A stretch of 64,000 nt of DNA from Stenocarpella maydis (Eukaryota > Ascomycota > Sordariomycetes > Diaporthales > Diaporthaceae): contig NQMI01000002.1 of assembly GCA_002270565.1 (NCBI GenBank), forward strand, positions 372,001 to 436,000. The letters run 5' to 3'. Numbering within the stretch: position 1 is the first letter of the stretch; each line of letters begins with the position of its first letter. This document shows, one piece after another, positions 23,511 through 36,531 of this stretch. The notes beneath the pieces are model-generated. The model was given only the letters and a program-made list of their open reading frames with translations, made no database searches and was not told where the DNA came from. The position numbers and the translations under genes are program-made.

Positions 23511-24030
23511 AACCCTCCCACCCAGCGCTGCAGGTACTCACGGTAGCCAGTACCCTGTATGTACACTACTCCGTACATCCGCACACTTAGTGTGCTCCGT
23601 TCTCCGCTGTTCCATCCCCACTCACCCAAACGGCCCGGGCAGAAGGGGGGGGGGCTACTTGTAGTGTAATCCGTACAGAGAGTCCATTCCAGAACCCGTC
23701 CCTGTTACCCCAGGTTTCCATTCCACGTCGTTCCTTGGCCCGTCCAGGTGTTCTCGACAGGTTCCCACAGCAGTTATCGACATGTTTCTCTTTGTAGCTG
23801 CCACGACGTGGTGGAATGTCCACTAGGTACGTAATGAACTTCAAGGGATGAGCATACATTGCACCACGCATGCCTGGGTGACCCTCACATGTGATCTGCC
23901 CTGCCCGGGGGGTGTGTACATTTATTTACAAGTGCGAATGTGACTGGTTTTCTGTGCATCATATTGCTGCACCACAAAGCCATGCCAGCCAGCTGTGGGC
24001 CACCTTTCCAGGCTTTCCCAAACACGCCAG

Positions 24031-24045
24031 CTACCTACTAGGTAG
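24031..24045. repeat. TAGGTAG inverted repeat
   Basis: Seven-base arms CTACCTA and TAGGTAG around one C; a short member of the TAGGTAC-type intergenic elements. Confidence 0.7.
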
Positions 24046-24654
24046 TGTACACGGTCCTGCGAAACCTTCACAATGTCTCTGGCATCTCATCAAACTGGCT
24101 GGAACATGCTTACGTGAAGAGCATTACGTATCCCCTGCTAGCCAGGCCACCCAGGCCCCACCCGGACACTATCGACGTAACCTGCGGCGCAGCACCGGCG
24201 AGTCACCTTGGCCTGGCTGGCCAACCAAGCTGCGGATGGGACCGAGAGGACACAACTACTGACATACTCCAGACCAGCTGGGCGTCCATCGCATCGCATC
24301 ACTCTCGAGCCCCACGACACTAGCGGCCGCGATAGCGATACCGCGACAGCGATACTGCGGCATTCCCATACAGGCCTTGGCACTTCCTGGCGAAAGCCCG
24401 GCCTGCAGCCAGTACACTATTCCACATCCCTTGCAGAGCTTGGCCGTACACAACAAGCTTCACCTTCGACTTGTCCACAGCTTCAGCCTCAGCTGTAGCT
24501 TCCAGCCTCCCTCGACCACCACTCTCCATCGGATGCGGCCCCCGCCACCTTGCTCTGCCTCTCATGAACGCTTCCTGATCACATCCCCCGACTCGCCTAC
24601 CGCTGCCGACGCCGCCCACCTCGTCCCTGACTCGACCTCGCCTGGATCGTCATC

Positions 24655-26752
24655 ATGCTGGCCGACGTCCTCGGTCCCGCCGTCGACATCGCTCGGCGCG
24701 CGGCTGAAGATGCAGATCCAGACGGCGAAGACGCCTCCCAGAAGGAGATCTACGCGTCCTGGGCCCTCTTCATCCTCATCGTCCTGCTCATAGTGGCCCT
24801 GTTCACCAGCTACATGCTCCAGCAGAGGAAGGTCACTGCCATCCACGAGACTGTCGCATCCATATTTGCCGGTTCGTCCTGCCGCTCCCTCCCCTCCCCG
24901 GGCCCCCGTCTATGTTGGACCTGTTGCTGACGACCGCCCAGGTATGGTCGTCGGGTTAACCCTACGCATCGCTGGTGGTGAGAACCTACAGAACCTCGTC
25001 AGCTTCGACTACCAGATCTTCTTCAACCTGCTGCTGCCGCCCATCATCCTCTCCTCCGGCTACGAACTGCACCAAGCCAACTTCTTCCGGAATATTGGCA
25101 CCATTCTGACCTTCGCCTTCGCCGGCACCTTCCTCTCCGCCCTGGTCATTGGCGTCATCCTCTGGCTGTACACGCGGGTTCCCCTCGATGGTCTGAACAT
25201 GGGGTGGACCGATGCCATCTCAGTCGGCGCAACCCTGTCCGCTACCGACCCCGTCACCATCCTCGCCATCTTCACCTCTTACAAGGTCGATCCCAAGCTC
25301 TACACCATCATCTTTGGCGAATCCATTCTGAATGACGCCATTGCGATCGTCATATTCGAGGCCGCCCAGAAATCCAAGAACGGCGCCGCCGCCGAGATGT
25401 CTGGGGTGGCAAGCCTCTTCTTCGGTATCGGCACTTTCCTGTTCGACTTCTTTGGCAGTCTGGCTATTGGCGTCGCTGTCGGAATCGGCGCCGCGCTGTG
25501 TCTAAAATACACCTATGTGCGGAGGTTCCCCAAGATTGAGAGCTGTCTGATAGTCTTGATCGCCTACTCGACCTACTTTTTCTCTCAGGCCATCAAGATG
25601 TCAGGTATCGTGTCTCTGCTCTTCTGCGGCATCACCCTCAAGCACTATGCCTATTTCAACATGTCACGGAGAACCCAGCTCACGACCAAGTATCTGTTTC
25701 AGGTTCTGGCGCAACTGTCAGAGAACTTCATCTTTATCTATCTAGGCCTGTCCCTCTTCACCGGAGAGGACCTCGAGTACAAGCCGCTGCTTACCATTGT
25801 CACCGTGTTGGCCGTGTGCTGTGCGAGATGGGTGGCCGTCTTCCCCTTGTCACGCGCCATCAACTGGTTTATCCGCTACAAGGCCCGGCGCCGTGGGATT
25901 ATGGACCAGCCAGATGAACTACCCTACAACTATCAGGCTATGCTCTTTTGGGCTGGTCTGCGAGGTGCCGTGGGAGTGGCTCTGGCGGCCTTGATTACTG
26001 GAAACGACAGGTTTGCATTGAAGGCCACCGTCCTAGTGGTCGTGGTGTTGACAGTGATCATCTTCGGAGGCACAACAGCGCGAATGCTGGAAATATTGAA
26101 TATTCGCACTGGCGTGGTGGAAGAGATCGACTCGGATGATGAGTTCGACATCGAGGCGATTGGTGGCGGCAGCTACTACAAACGCTCGGGCACCGGCATC
26201 GGATACATTCCGCGACGCACAAACTCGACCTTATCCCTTGGGCGGGTGGACGGCTCCTCGCACGGGAGGCGCAACGGTAGCAGCGACCCTCACAGCTGGT
26301 CATCCGGACACCGGAGCCCACATGGGTTCGACCGGCCATCAGGTATAAGTCGCAAAGCGTCTAGAGCCAACTTCCCTGACCCTGAGCAGTCTGAGCTTCT
26401 CGGCAGTAACTCTGCCAGCGTCACAGACTCTGATCTGGGTAGCGATGTCGACATCTCTGACCTGCCACCTGCCGCTCCAAAGCGGCGGGCGAGCCCCGCA
26501 CCAGCAACCAGCGCTCCAACAGCTGAGAGTTCAGCAGCCGCGCAGCCGGTGCTATCGGGGACGCGGGAGAGGTCTCACACATTGACGGAGGGTGCCAAAT
26601 CAGCGGCTGGCGCTATTAGGCAGCTGCTAACGTCTGAAGACCCCTCGGCCCTTTTTAGGCAGCTGGATGAGGACTATATCAAGCCCCATCTGCTGCTCGA
26701 CGATAGTCGTGGGCGGGGCAGCGGTAATGGGGGAGCAGGTCCAAGCAGCTAG
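24655..26752 (+). CDS. NHX1: endosomal/vacuolar Na+(K+)/H+ exchanger
   Basis: Two-exon gene, 675 aa: exons 24655-24871 and 24942-26752, 70-bp intron (GTTCGT donor, CCCAG acceptor). CPA1-type exchanger that swaps luminal H+ for cytosolic Na+ or K+ in late endosomes and vacuoles, affecting pH, salt tolerance and vesicle traffic. Visible: N-terminal hydrophobic helix WALFILIVLLIVALFTSYML; the amiloride-site-like FFNLLLPPIIL (about 99-109); the ion-binding helix motif ATDPVTILAIF (about 173); FGESILNDAIAIVIF (about 197); a long membrane domain to about residue 470 with AGLRGAVGVALAAL; then a cytosolic acidic and Ser-rich tail starting DSDDEFDIEAIGGGSYYKR. Yeast Nhx1 has 633 aa, a similar size. 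The start is the first ATG of the frame. It converges on acetoacetyl-CoA synthetase with 466 bp between stops. Confidence 0.93.
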
Positions 26753-27218
26753 ACCGTGAGTAGCGTTTCAATTTCTCGCGTAAATTCTATATATTAGAGC
26801 ATCTGCGGCGTTCAGGTGCGGGTTTGGGATGGTATTCGGAAGCACCTGGTGTATGAGCGTGCCCTTGTGAGCGTGCTCACAGTGCCTTGTGCCTATGTGC
26901 CACACATATGATGTACTATGTACTTGGGCAGAAGAGATCCTAGGGCATCCAGCATCTAGACATGAACAACAAGAGAATCCTTACCGCTGCTCTGCTTCCC
27001 CAAGGCGGAAAAGATCATTGCAATTGCCTCCTCATCTCCTGTCCCACTGAGACAAAACAATGCTGTTCTAAAAAAAACCTGGTAGAATAACCCATAGAAG
27101 ACAATTAGTCTATATATCCTCTTCTTTTTGTCTAGCGTACCGCCTTCTTGGAAAGTACCTTGTAACCAGCGCCTGTCCATCAAGGCCCCCGCCACCCCAG
27201 CAGAAGCCAAAAAGTCAA
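26753..27218. other. convergent 3' intergenic
   Basis: 466 bp between two convergent stop codons. It should hold both 3' UTRs; no coding sequence is seen. Confidence 0.6.
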
Positions 27219-29564
27219 TCAAGGGTGCTCCCCAGCCCAAGCCTTAAACCACTCCAGCGCCTCCGGGTTCGCAACGCTCGCATTCGTCTTGACCTCCAAC
27301 CCCGACAGGATCTGCTTCACAGCGACCTCGATCTTCTTGCCGTTGCCCGTCTTGGGCACGCCGGCCGGCCCGCACTCGTCGATGACGGCGGGGACGTGGC
27401 GCGGGCTCAGCTGGCGCCGGATCACGTCGCGGACGCGCGCGTCCGTGTCGCCCCTGGCGAACCTGCCCCCCGGCGCCATCACCAGGAAGAGGCAGACCGT
27501 CTCGTCGGCGTCGACCCCGGGCGGCCGCCGCCCCACGCACACGGCGTCCTCGATCTCCTGCGCGAAGAAGCGCGTGAGGATGTTGTAGATCTCGGCCGAG
27601 CCGAAGCGGACGCCCGCCGGCTTGAGGACGCCGTCGCTCCTGCCAAGCATCTTGACTGTTTTTGATGGGTCGCATGTGTTAGCTATCTGGGGAGGACATG
27701 CTTTCTGACGGGTTACCGGGGGGGGGGGGTTGTAAGTGGCAGGAGTGTGAAATAGTGTACTTACGGCCACCATTTGAAGTTATTTGGACAAAGTCGCCGT
27801 GGTGCCATATCCCTGGGAAGCGTTCAAAACTGCAAAATATTAGCTCAAATACACATTCAGAGTCAATTTAGAGGGGCGGAGGAGAGATGTGAACGTGAAC
27901 AGCGCCACATAAAGCCATACTACATGGGGGACGCTTGGTGACAACATTCAGCATATAACTTACTATGCAGCGCGGTACTTATCGTCGCCATTCTCCCCGT
28001 AGAACGTCAGCGGCTGGCATGGGAACGGCCTCACGCAGACGAGATCACCAGGCGCGTCCGGGGGATCCACCGGCCTGGGGTCGTCGGCGGGGCTGCTGCT
28101 GTCAACGACCCTGATGGCCATCCCCAGCCCGGCGCACTGGATCTCGCCGACGCGGACGGGAACGAGCGGGCAGGGGGTCCCGAAGAGCGAGATGATATCG
28201 GTACCGCCCGTAATAGACCCCAGGTTAATCGACCTGGGGAACGCCTCGTAGACGAAGCTGAAGGTCGAGGGCGGGAGGGGCGACGCGGTCGAGTAGATCG
28301 CCTCGAGGCGGCTGAGGTCCAGGGACGGGTCGGCGGCGGGCCGGACGTTGTTGGCCTCCAGGGCCACGAGGTACGCGGCGGAGGTGCCAAAGTGGGTCAC
28401 GCGGAGGTCCGAGAGGAGCTTGGGGAGGGACAGGTGGCCCAGCGGCCGGAAGGGTGACCCCGAGTATAGCACGAGGGAGGCGCCGACGGCGAGGGCCGAC
28501 ACGCTCCAGTGCCACATCATCCAGCTCGTCGTGGTGTAGTAGAGCATCCTGGAGGCGGGCGAGACGGAGCAGTGGAGGAAGTGCTCCTTCTTGTGCTGGA
28601 TGAGCGTCCCGGCCGCCGTGTGGATGATTGCCTTGGGCAGCCCCGTCGTGCCCGAGGAGAAGAGGATGTACAGCGGGTGCGACGGCGGCAGCTGCTCGAA
28701 CCGGAGCACCTCGTCGTCGGGCGAGCCGCCCAGGAAGCTCTCGTACTCGTCGACGCGGGCGACGCCCTTGGCCCTCAGGCCGTCGAGCCCGAGGTCCGCG
28801 CCGGGGAGGTTCCTGATGACGACGACCAGCTCGAGCGCCCCCTTCTTCTTGAGCTCGCCCACGATCTCCCCCGTCTTGGCCGTGCTGGGCCACTCCTTGC
28901 CGTTGTACACCATGCCGTCGTCCGCGAAGAGCACCCTCGGCCCGAGCTGCGCCAGCCGGTCCAGCACCGCAGACACCCCGTTGTCCGGGGAGATGCCGGT
29001 CCAGACAGCGCCCAGCGACGCCGAGGCCAGCATGGCGACCAGGGCCTGGACGTGGTTCGACACGTAGCCGGCCACGACGTCGCCGTGCCTCACCCCCGCC
29101 GCCCGCAGGGCGCCGGCACACCGGCGCACCGCGTCCCTCAGCTCGGCCCACGACGTCTCGACCACGTCGCCCGGCCGCTCCGTGGCGGTGATGACGGCGA
29201 CGTCCGAGGGCTTCACGTCGATGCCGGCCGGGAAAAGCAGGTTCTCGGCAAAGTTGAGCCGCGCGCCCGAGAAGAAGTCGGGCCGTGGGAACATCTTGTC
29301 CGGCCCCGCGCCACCGCCGCCTGGCGGCAGCACGGCGTCGTAGGGGCACGACGACGTGACGCCGCAGAACCCCCACACCTCGCCCCAGAACTCGGCGACG
29401 TTGTCGACGGACCACTGGTACAGCATGGGGTATGTCTCCAGCTCGAGGCCGTACTTGCGGCTCACGTGCCGCATGAACCGGGCCAGCTGTGTGTCGGAGG
29501 GGCTGGGGTGCCTCCACAGGATGTCCCCAGGCGGGGCGGCATTTTCGTTCGAGAAGCCTGCCAT
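27219..29564 (-). CDS. acetoacetyl-CoA synthetase
   Basis: Three-exon gene, 700 aa: exons 29564-27964, 27829-27765 and 27655-27219; introns of 134 and 109 bp with GTAAGT donors. It activates acetoacetate to acetoacetyl-CoA with ATP, feeding sterol and fatty-acid synthesis or ketone-body use in the cytosol. Visible: the ANL-superfamily AMP-binding loop [14 protein letters not shown] (about residue 299); [12 protein letters not shown]; the hinge region [17 protein letters not shown] and [22 protein letters not shown] spanning the last two splices; and a C-terminal [13 protein letters not shown] with the conserved catalytic Lys. The N-terminus ILWRHPSP...[20 protein letters not shown] is typical of the acetoacetate-specific subfamily. 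The frame is open 68 codons upstream but without any ATG, so MAGFSNENA is the start. Intron 2 contains a run of ten Gs on the plus strand (27720-27729). Confidence 0.93.
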
Positions 29565-31045
29565 TCCCAGAGCCTGGGAATGAGAGATGTGTGGGAAAGA
29601 GAGAAGGAGACGCGTGACCAAGGTGGGAGCGGTGGAGGTGAGCTGGGAGAGGCGAACTGATAGATGGTCAGTGGTCCGCTGGGCCCGGACCTTCCCGGTG
29701 GGGGTGGACTTCAGATGTGAGGTTGTCCGGGACCCGACGATACCCGTCTCACACGGCCCCCGGATCACTTCAAAGTGCCCCTTTGTACAGCATCTCTCGG
29801 AGGAAAGTGAGAATCCAAATCATCATGCAAGTTGATTGTGTCGCTGGAGCATCCCAGTGGCAAGTTGAGAGGGACAGATGGATACTGTTGTTGCCAAGGT
29901 TGTGTGTGATCTTCCTGGCTGACAAAGGCCGCCTCCATTGAGCCGGGCTTGGCAAAAGGTCGACAAGCCCATCTACAGGCTGAAGAATGAGTTCCGAGTG
30001 GGATTTCTCCGTCATACAGTACCTAGGCATGTAATGAATGCATTAACGCTCCGTGAGTCCGCTGTGGACAGATGGAAAGCAACTTGCAGAATGTGATCTG
30101 TATTTCTCTCTTCTTCTTCTTCTCCTCCTCCTCCTCCTCCTCATTCTTGAACCTTTCCCAAGCCGTCAACTGAGGATTGATTGACTGACTGACTTTGGGA
30201 GGTTGCGTTTGGAGGGGTCTGCTAGGACAGGGAGGAGGCGCTGTGCAGAACTTCCTCCCCAGACCCTTGTATCCCGCTCGCCCTGTTCTTCTATGCCCGA
30301 TCGCGACCTGACCCGTCGGGAGTCGGGTTTCCACTGGTTGATGCCAGCTTCGAGCGAGACTTGGAACTGCTTGAAAGCCGCGCCGTATCAGCGCCTGTGC
30401 GCCAGTCTCCTGTTCCATCGGCCGTATGGTCCGATATTAGCCAAGGCGTCCACCCCCAACGCCATTCCTTCTCCTGTCGCGCTCCCCCCGGCGATGGGCA
30501 TCTGAGATGACGCCGTCAAGAGAGGGCGCCGTGGCTTTCGACATCCCCGCGGCTAATCTCCCCTCGCCCTTCACACCGAAACGCCGGCTCCGAAAAGTGC
30601 AAGATCCCCTCGAGGCACGCCGTCTCCAAATGCAGATGCGCTGGTATCATGACTTCCATTACAACTCCGTAGAGCAAAGACGGCTTATCCCTTAGCCGCC
30701 CCAAAAAAACCGTTCACAGCTGCCGCCCTGCCTGAACCCCTATGCCTGTAAGCGCAGCCCACTTGTGGTTCTTTCGTGCACAATGAGACCGGCGTATATA
30801 CAACAGCGTCGGGTCCGAACAGCTCTGCCGTGTTGAATACCAAATGAGCCTAATAATGCTGTTGCTGCAAAGAAAGGAGATTCTGACCATACAGTCCAGT
30901 CCCTCTTGGTCTGGCCTCATTCAGAATTTCGAGATCAACGTCTCTGGTACCAACCAGGGGAAGCAAGTAGGCAGCTCTGTTGTGCGCAATGCGTTATCCT
31001 CCCTCGTGCCCGTCCTCAATCCGTGCGAGGACCCACCAGCTGTTA
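29565..31045. other. intergenic, no supported gene
   Basis: About 1.5 kb with the acetoacetyl-CoA synthetase promoter at its left end and the Set2 3' UTR at its right end. It has a pyrimidine triplet tract (TTC then TCC units, about 30109-30142) and a TACCTAGG word near 30020. A 62-codon frame at 30507-30695 looks superficially protein-like but is not supported. Confidence 0.55.
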
Positions 31046-34001
31046 TTACCGCCCCAAAACCAGTTGCCTTGGCCCCTCATTCTCGCGCTTCATGGCCTCC
31101 CCACGGGAGGGGTCGCCGCCCTCTATAGCCGGCGTCGTTCCATTCACAGGGGCATCTTCAGTCGAGGCTCCGCTGATTGCAGCAACCTGCTGGCTCTTCT
31201 GCTCCAGCTCAAACCACTTCTCTGCTTCCTCATTCTCACGCTGCAGGTCCTCTTCCTGGCGGACCCTATCCTGCTCAGCTTCGTCAGCAAGCCGCTGGGC
31301 TTGTTCCTGCTCGTGCGAGAGTTCTGCTGCCTGGGCTGGTGTCATGTCAAGACCCATCGCCTCCTCCGGGGGTGGCGGTGGAGGAGGCGGGCTGGGCTCC
31401 TCAGTCGTCTCTTCATCCTTCAGACGCTTCACGGATGGTGTCTCGTCGGGAGTGAGGCTGGCATCCAGGAGTTCGTCTTGGTCTCGCTTTCGCTTGCGAT
31501 CCTGAGAGCCTGTCGCGCCGTCCTCGTCATCACTAAGCACAGCAGGTTCGTCGCCCGCGGGCCCTTTGGTCCCTGTCCCTGGCGTCTCGACGGAGGTGAT
31601 GGTTTCGTTGTTCGATTCATTCGCCTTACCGTGGCTCGGTCCCGGTGCACGCTCGGCCTTCCGCTTCTCATGGTCCTGGTACTTCTGCACTGCACGGTCG
31701 AGGAAGTCTTTGACGTACTTTCTGATCTTCTTCTCCTGCTTCTCACTGATGGTGGTTGGGTCTGCTACGCGGTTGTTCTTGTAGTCTGAAGACACCAGCT
31801 TCTTGCTGACGTCTTTGGCAAACCTCTTGAGTTCCTCTTTGGGTAGCTTGTGTCGGAACTTATCCATAACGTACTTTACGTGTGGGAAAAGCTTTACTGC
31901 ATGTCAGCTGACAGAGCGGTCAGGGTAGTGACGTGCGGGACATACCGTATTCTCGTAGATCCTCATCTGCTTTTCGACCGGCAGAGAGCGCCACTTCTCC
32001 TTCTTGGCATCCGGCACAGGAGTGCTTTGTCGCTGTGGAGTCAACGAAGCAGAGGGCTTAGGCGTCGGCTCCTTGCTCAGGTTCTCGATGATGTCCATGA
32101 CGGCCTTCTGATCCTGTTGCTGCTTGGAGGGTACCTTGGCCGCATGTGCCGGCACAGTCGGGCGCTGCCAGGTTACGGTACCTCCATGGGAATAATAATA
32201 CACCTTGCCTTCAGGGTCTTTGGCCATGAACCAACCTTGCGGCAAGGCGTTGCCGGTGGGGAACACCCGCCGCGGCCGCGGGACAAAGTATGCCGCATTT
32301 CGCTGAGGGATGTTGCTCTTCGGGCCCTTTGGAATCACTACACCGGGCGCAATGACCGGCTTCGATGATGTCTCTTCCTTGTGGTCGTGCTTTCGGCGCT
32401 CCTCGAAAGAGTTGGCGGGCTGGGCGGCGGGGTCAAATTTCCTGCGAGGAATCCGGTAAGCCGTCTCCAATTTGCTCCACTCTTCCAGGAGGCGCTTCGA
32501 CTCGGCCGCCACCTCCTCATGCTCCGACGCGGTCAGGAGCTCAACCACAGCCTCGATGTTGGAATCGGATATCTTGTTCTTGGTCAATCGGGGAAAGTTG
32601 TAGAGGATGTCGAGGATCTGAAGGACGATATTGTGGTCGTCCTTGAAGGCGTTGAGCGTGGTTTTGAGGATCTGGTAACCGTGCATCTGCACAACCCTGT
32701 TGCGAACCCGGTCGTCGTCGGCGTTCTGGATGCGCTGTAGCAATTTTACGGCGATCCATTTCTCCTTGCATTGCATCAGGGCGGCCATGACCTTGGTGAC
32801 ACCATTCTCATCGAGGCCACGAAGCTGCACGCTATTGACGTACTCTTCCTCGTCCTCGGTGGGCTTCTTCTTGCGGGGCTTCTTAGCAACAGCAGTATCC
32901 CAGCTGTCGCCATCGTCGATGCCCAGGGCCTCAATGGTCGCAAGGGGCAGCTTGGTGGCACGCTCCGTCTGGGTCTTGCCGCCAATGAACCCTGTGCAAT
33001 TTGGCTCGCCACAGTAGCAGGGCTGCGGGTCAGCGCCATAGCGGTCCACGTTGTAGTTGAAGACGAGTTCCTCGCCGGCCTTGACTGCACGGCCTGTAAA
33101 AATGCCCATGCGCAATTTTTCGCCAACCACCCACTTGTCCACATAGCAGTTTGGGTTGCAAGAGTGGTTGCAGAACCGCCCCAGGTTGCCCTTTTTCGTG
33201 GCATCCACGAATTCGGTCCTCGTCAGGGACATGAAATAAAAGTGCTTGATACCTTCCTGGTCATACTGCATCATCCGTCGTCTGAAGGTCGGCTCATTGA
33301 TGACCTCGCCGATGTACTCAAATACGAAATCGTTTGGCTGCAGATCAGCATTTGCCCGGAGGCCGAAGCCCTTCTTCTCGGTCTTGATGACGGACACGTT
33401 TGCGAACTGGCGGCGCTGGAAACGCTGGTTCTGGCAGCCAGAACCGCAGTTGCAGTCGCCGTCAACGCACTCCATCTTGGTCGCTCGATTGATGCAGTCG
33501 GAGTCTTCTCCGCAGGCATGGTTCTGGCCATTTTCTGTCCACATGAGTCAAAAAACAAATGCCCAAACGAGCGAGTGGGCTGCTGCGCAGGCTTGTTCTG
33601 GTAATAGACTTACGCCATTCTTCAGAGCAGTCACAATCCAAAGCATCGTGTTCTGATGATCCCATGTTCTTTGAGCCGTACAGGCAGTCGGGAATGACCT
33701 GGAAAGAGGTCATGGACTCTTCTGTGACATCCGGGAGGTGACCGAAGAGGGGCGGTGTGCGAGAGACGGGCTTGGAAGACGACTTCCTCGAGAGCTTTGG
33801 CGCAGGGTCGTTTTCGGGTGTGGAGGTGCTCTCGTTGTCTGCCTTTGCTCCTGGCGACAGACTCGAGGATCTCGAGGGCTTCGACTCGTTGGGCGAGGTG
33901 GAAGCACTGCGCCGGGCCTTGAGGGCCGACACGCTCTCTCGAAAGCCATCCTCAGTCTTGATGGCCGGAGACGCATCTGCCTTGCGCTCCTCCTCGTCCA
34001 T
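31046..34001 (-). CDS. SET2: histone H3 lysine-36 methyltransferase Set2
   Basis: Three-exon gene, 940 aa: exons 34001-33614, 33534-31946 and 31891-31046; introns of 79 and 54 bp. Nuclear enzyme that methylates H3K36 during elongation while bound to phosphorylated RNA polymerase II. Domains in order: disordered Ser-rich N-terminus (1-120); Cys-rich AWS ([16 protein letters not shown], from about 137); SET domain from [13 protein letters not shown] with the NHSCNPNC and [12 protein letters not shown] cofactor/catalytic motifs; post-[17 protein letters not shown]; a mid-region helical segment; WW domain LPQGW...VTWQRPTVP (about 560-592); and the SRI domain beginning [17 protein letters not shown] (about 660), which binds the polymerase CTD. 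A poly-Pro stretch and coiled region close the protein. The first in-frame ATG (MDEEERKAD) is the start. Both junctions restore conserved residues (SEEWQNGQ and ENTLFPH). Confidence 0.95.
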
Positions 34002-36496
34002 CCTGTGCACTGGGGGCGAGCCGTGGGTGGTCCTAGAGTGGCAGGCGAATTCGACCCGGACCGAGATTAGTGTGGCGAGGGGATGGTGGGTGTCAAGATG
34101 TAAGGGTTGGCCCGATCAATGCTGGTGCGTTCCATAGACGAGAGGGCGTACGCGCGCCGCAGACGGAAGAGAAGCAGGAGCGGAGGCCGGAGGCGAACTG
34201 CGAAGGCGAGAAGCGCAGAACTGGGAGTGGGAAGGGAAAGGGAAAGATGGAGGCTAAGCAGAGACCAGAGACCCGAGACGAGACGGCAGGGTTTCGCTAT
34301 CGAACTTTTTGGCCGAATATCTTCGACATGGCAGGTTCTGGGGCCCAGAACCTCGTTCTGCTACAATCGTGTGCTCTCAATGCTGGCCCGTGGCAGATGG
34401 TAGTGATCGCAAGTCTTTGGTTTTGGCCGGTTGGTCGCAAGAGAGAGTGCGGGTTCTGGACGGGTTGGAAGGATTTAGGGCGCCTGTGACTGGCGCAAGT
34501 CGCAGAAGATCACCACGCCTACACTAAAGCATCCAAGGATCCCTGCATTCGCTGGTCGATGTTGCGGCAGGACCCCAATCCATGCCTGCCGGACCTTGAG
34601 TGTGCCGCCCCGACCGTGCCCCGGCCTGGCCTAGCGTGGAGCTGCGTGGATGGGATAAATAGTGAACATTGAATGGTGTGAAAAAATGCGGAGGGGTGGG
34701 CTTGGGGAGGGGAAGCCTCAAAAGGGGGGGGGGGAGACCTCATCGAGCACTGCCAGTGCACGCTGGGTAGCCCCTCAACCCTATTCTGGCCCAGTCGGGA
34801 CAAGGCCGAATAGCCTCACAAGTATCAAGCACTCATAACTGATGGCCCATGCATGCATTTCCTGCTGAGGAACTTTTATCCCTCCTTTTCTTTTTTTCCT
34901 CTTTCTTTTTTAGCAGGCACAGACTCTAGCGAGTGATAACAGCACAAGCATCCGGACTCGCTGGGTCTTGATCAGTCAGTCATTCACTCGCTCATGCCTA
35001 ACGAGATAGGCCACCCAGTGACTGCCCAGGAAGACTGACCAAGATCAGTCAACTGCAGGCAATACAAGAGAATAAATGCAACATGACCTGTGTCTGATGC
35101 CAAACTCTGATACACTGTGGCTTGGAAGCCTAAGAAGCACCTGGGAAATGACTGGCGACCTCCTTTGATTGTTTCTATCAGGACGAATCTGGGGCAATGT
35201 CTGGCTAAGATAACAAACAGGTATCTCCCCTCAGGGGGGTATCATAGAATCCGGAGTCATTCGGCGGCAGGGGAACGCAGCAATTGGAAAAGGCCTTGAG
35301 CCGCCACAGTTCCGTGCGTGCAGACCATGGGGTTACCATATGTGTTATTCGCACTGCGGGCAGATGGACAATGTTTTAAACCTCAAGGCCTGCTGGGAGG
35401 CATTGGGCAATCAAGATATCTTGGAGACTAATCTGGTTCAGCAAGCATAACGGCCATGGGGAAATTTGTACCGTTGTGCAGTATGGTGATGATGCTCGTG
35501 ATCAATGACGGTGGTATTCAGGATATAGCGTGCCCTTGTTTGCTACCACCCAGCTTGCGGGCTGAGAGACAGTGTTTGCAAGCCCCGCGGGGGCAAAAGC
35601 AAGTACACTGACGTGGCGGCTGGAGGATGGCCCGGCACAACAGACAATGCAGAGACGGGAGCGTTTGGCTGGAGCGCCGGACGAGCCAGATGAGATAGTA
35701 GAACCGAAGCTTCTGCCGTGGCCGGTACGATGCCAACGCATTGTGCAGACCACTTGACCGGTCGAATTGCGGAGTGGAGAAGCTTGGTCGGGAGAAGGGA
35801 GCGGTGAGCTTCGAGGACAAAAACGTATATCAACCCGGCGTGTTCCCACACTCGACCGGCCCAGCGACGAGCACCTTTTTTTTGCAGAGTGCAGAGCGAA
35901 GAGCCGACTTCTTTGTCCGCAGTCGAGCCCCCCCATGCATGCGGCTCATTCCCATCACAGGAACCGCTGGTTTGTGCTCAAGCAGCCATGGCCACCGACG
36001 GTCGACCTGGCCGCTCTCATTGGTGTGTGTCGTCTATTCCGCCCACGAGAGACAACCACTCGGATGCTGCGACGAGGTACCAGCCGGTAGGCAAAGAGGG
36101 GAATTGCGGTCCCACCGTTCCCTGGCTTACGAAACAAAGACGGCATGGTCTGAGGTCGAAGGTCTGATTGGGCCGTGAGACGCTGCAAGACAACCACCGC
36201 AAGTCTGGTTGTATTTGTGAGTTGCCATACCCGTGTGGGCAACCTCTCAAGATGGCTCCCAGCCTGGCTCGGCGTCGTCTTGGAGGTCCTAGTGCCGGTG
36301 ATGGGCATGGTGGTTGTGTGATTACTTTTCAGCTAACACGGGCGCTGTGAACAAGGCCAGACAGGACGGTGAGTGCTGGTGAAGGAGGTATCAGGTGCAC
36401 CGGCGGGGAGTCTGGGACGAAGCCCATTGGCCTGCGGGAAGCAACAATCTGCAGTCGGCGATGCGTGCCAGCACGGGTGCGACATGCTTGCTGTCC

Positions 36497-36531
36497 AGCA
36501 TCTAGCATCTAGCATCTAGCATCTAGCATCT
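36497..36531. repeat. AGCATCT heptamer array
   Basis: Five exact 7-bp units in tandem. Confidence 0.95.

Larger units (their letters stand above)
22945..24654. other. divergent intergenic, transporter and Na+/H+ exchanger promoters
   Basis: 1.7 kb separating two divergently transcribed genes, so it contains both promoters and leaders. It carries a GCAGACA heptamer array (23398-23422), a CACCTG hexamer array (23492-23510), a CTAGGTAC word near 23823 and an inverted repeat CTACCTA-C-TAGGTAG at 24031-24045. No gene is evident. Confidence 0.6.

Noticed and set aside
28225..29660. Long frames of 383 and 430 codons overlapping the acetoacetyl-CoA synthetase exon
   Set aside because: GC-rich shadow frames; the synthetase frame has all the family motifs.
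30507..30695. 62-codon plus-strand frame with a protein-like segment FTPKRRLRKVQDPLEARR
   Set aside because: Short, overlapped by an equally long minus-strand frame at 30516-30704, no domain, no splice partner.
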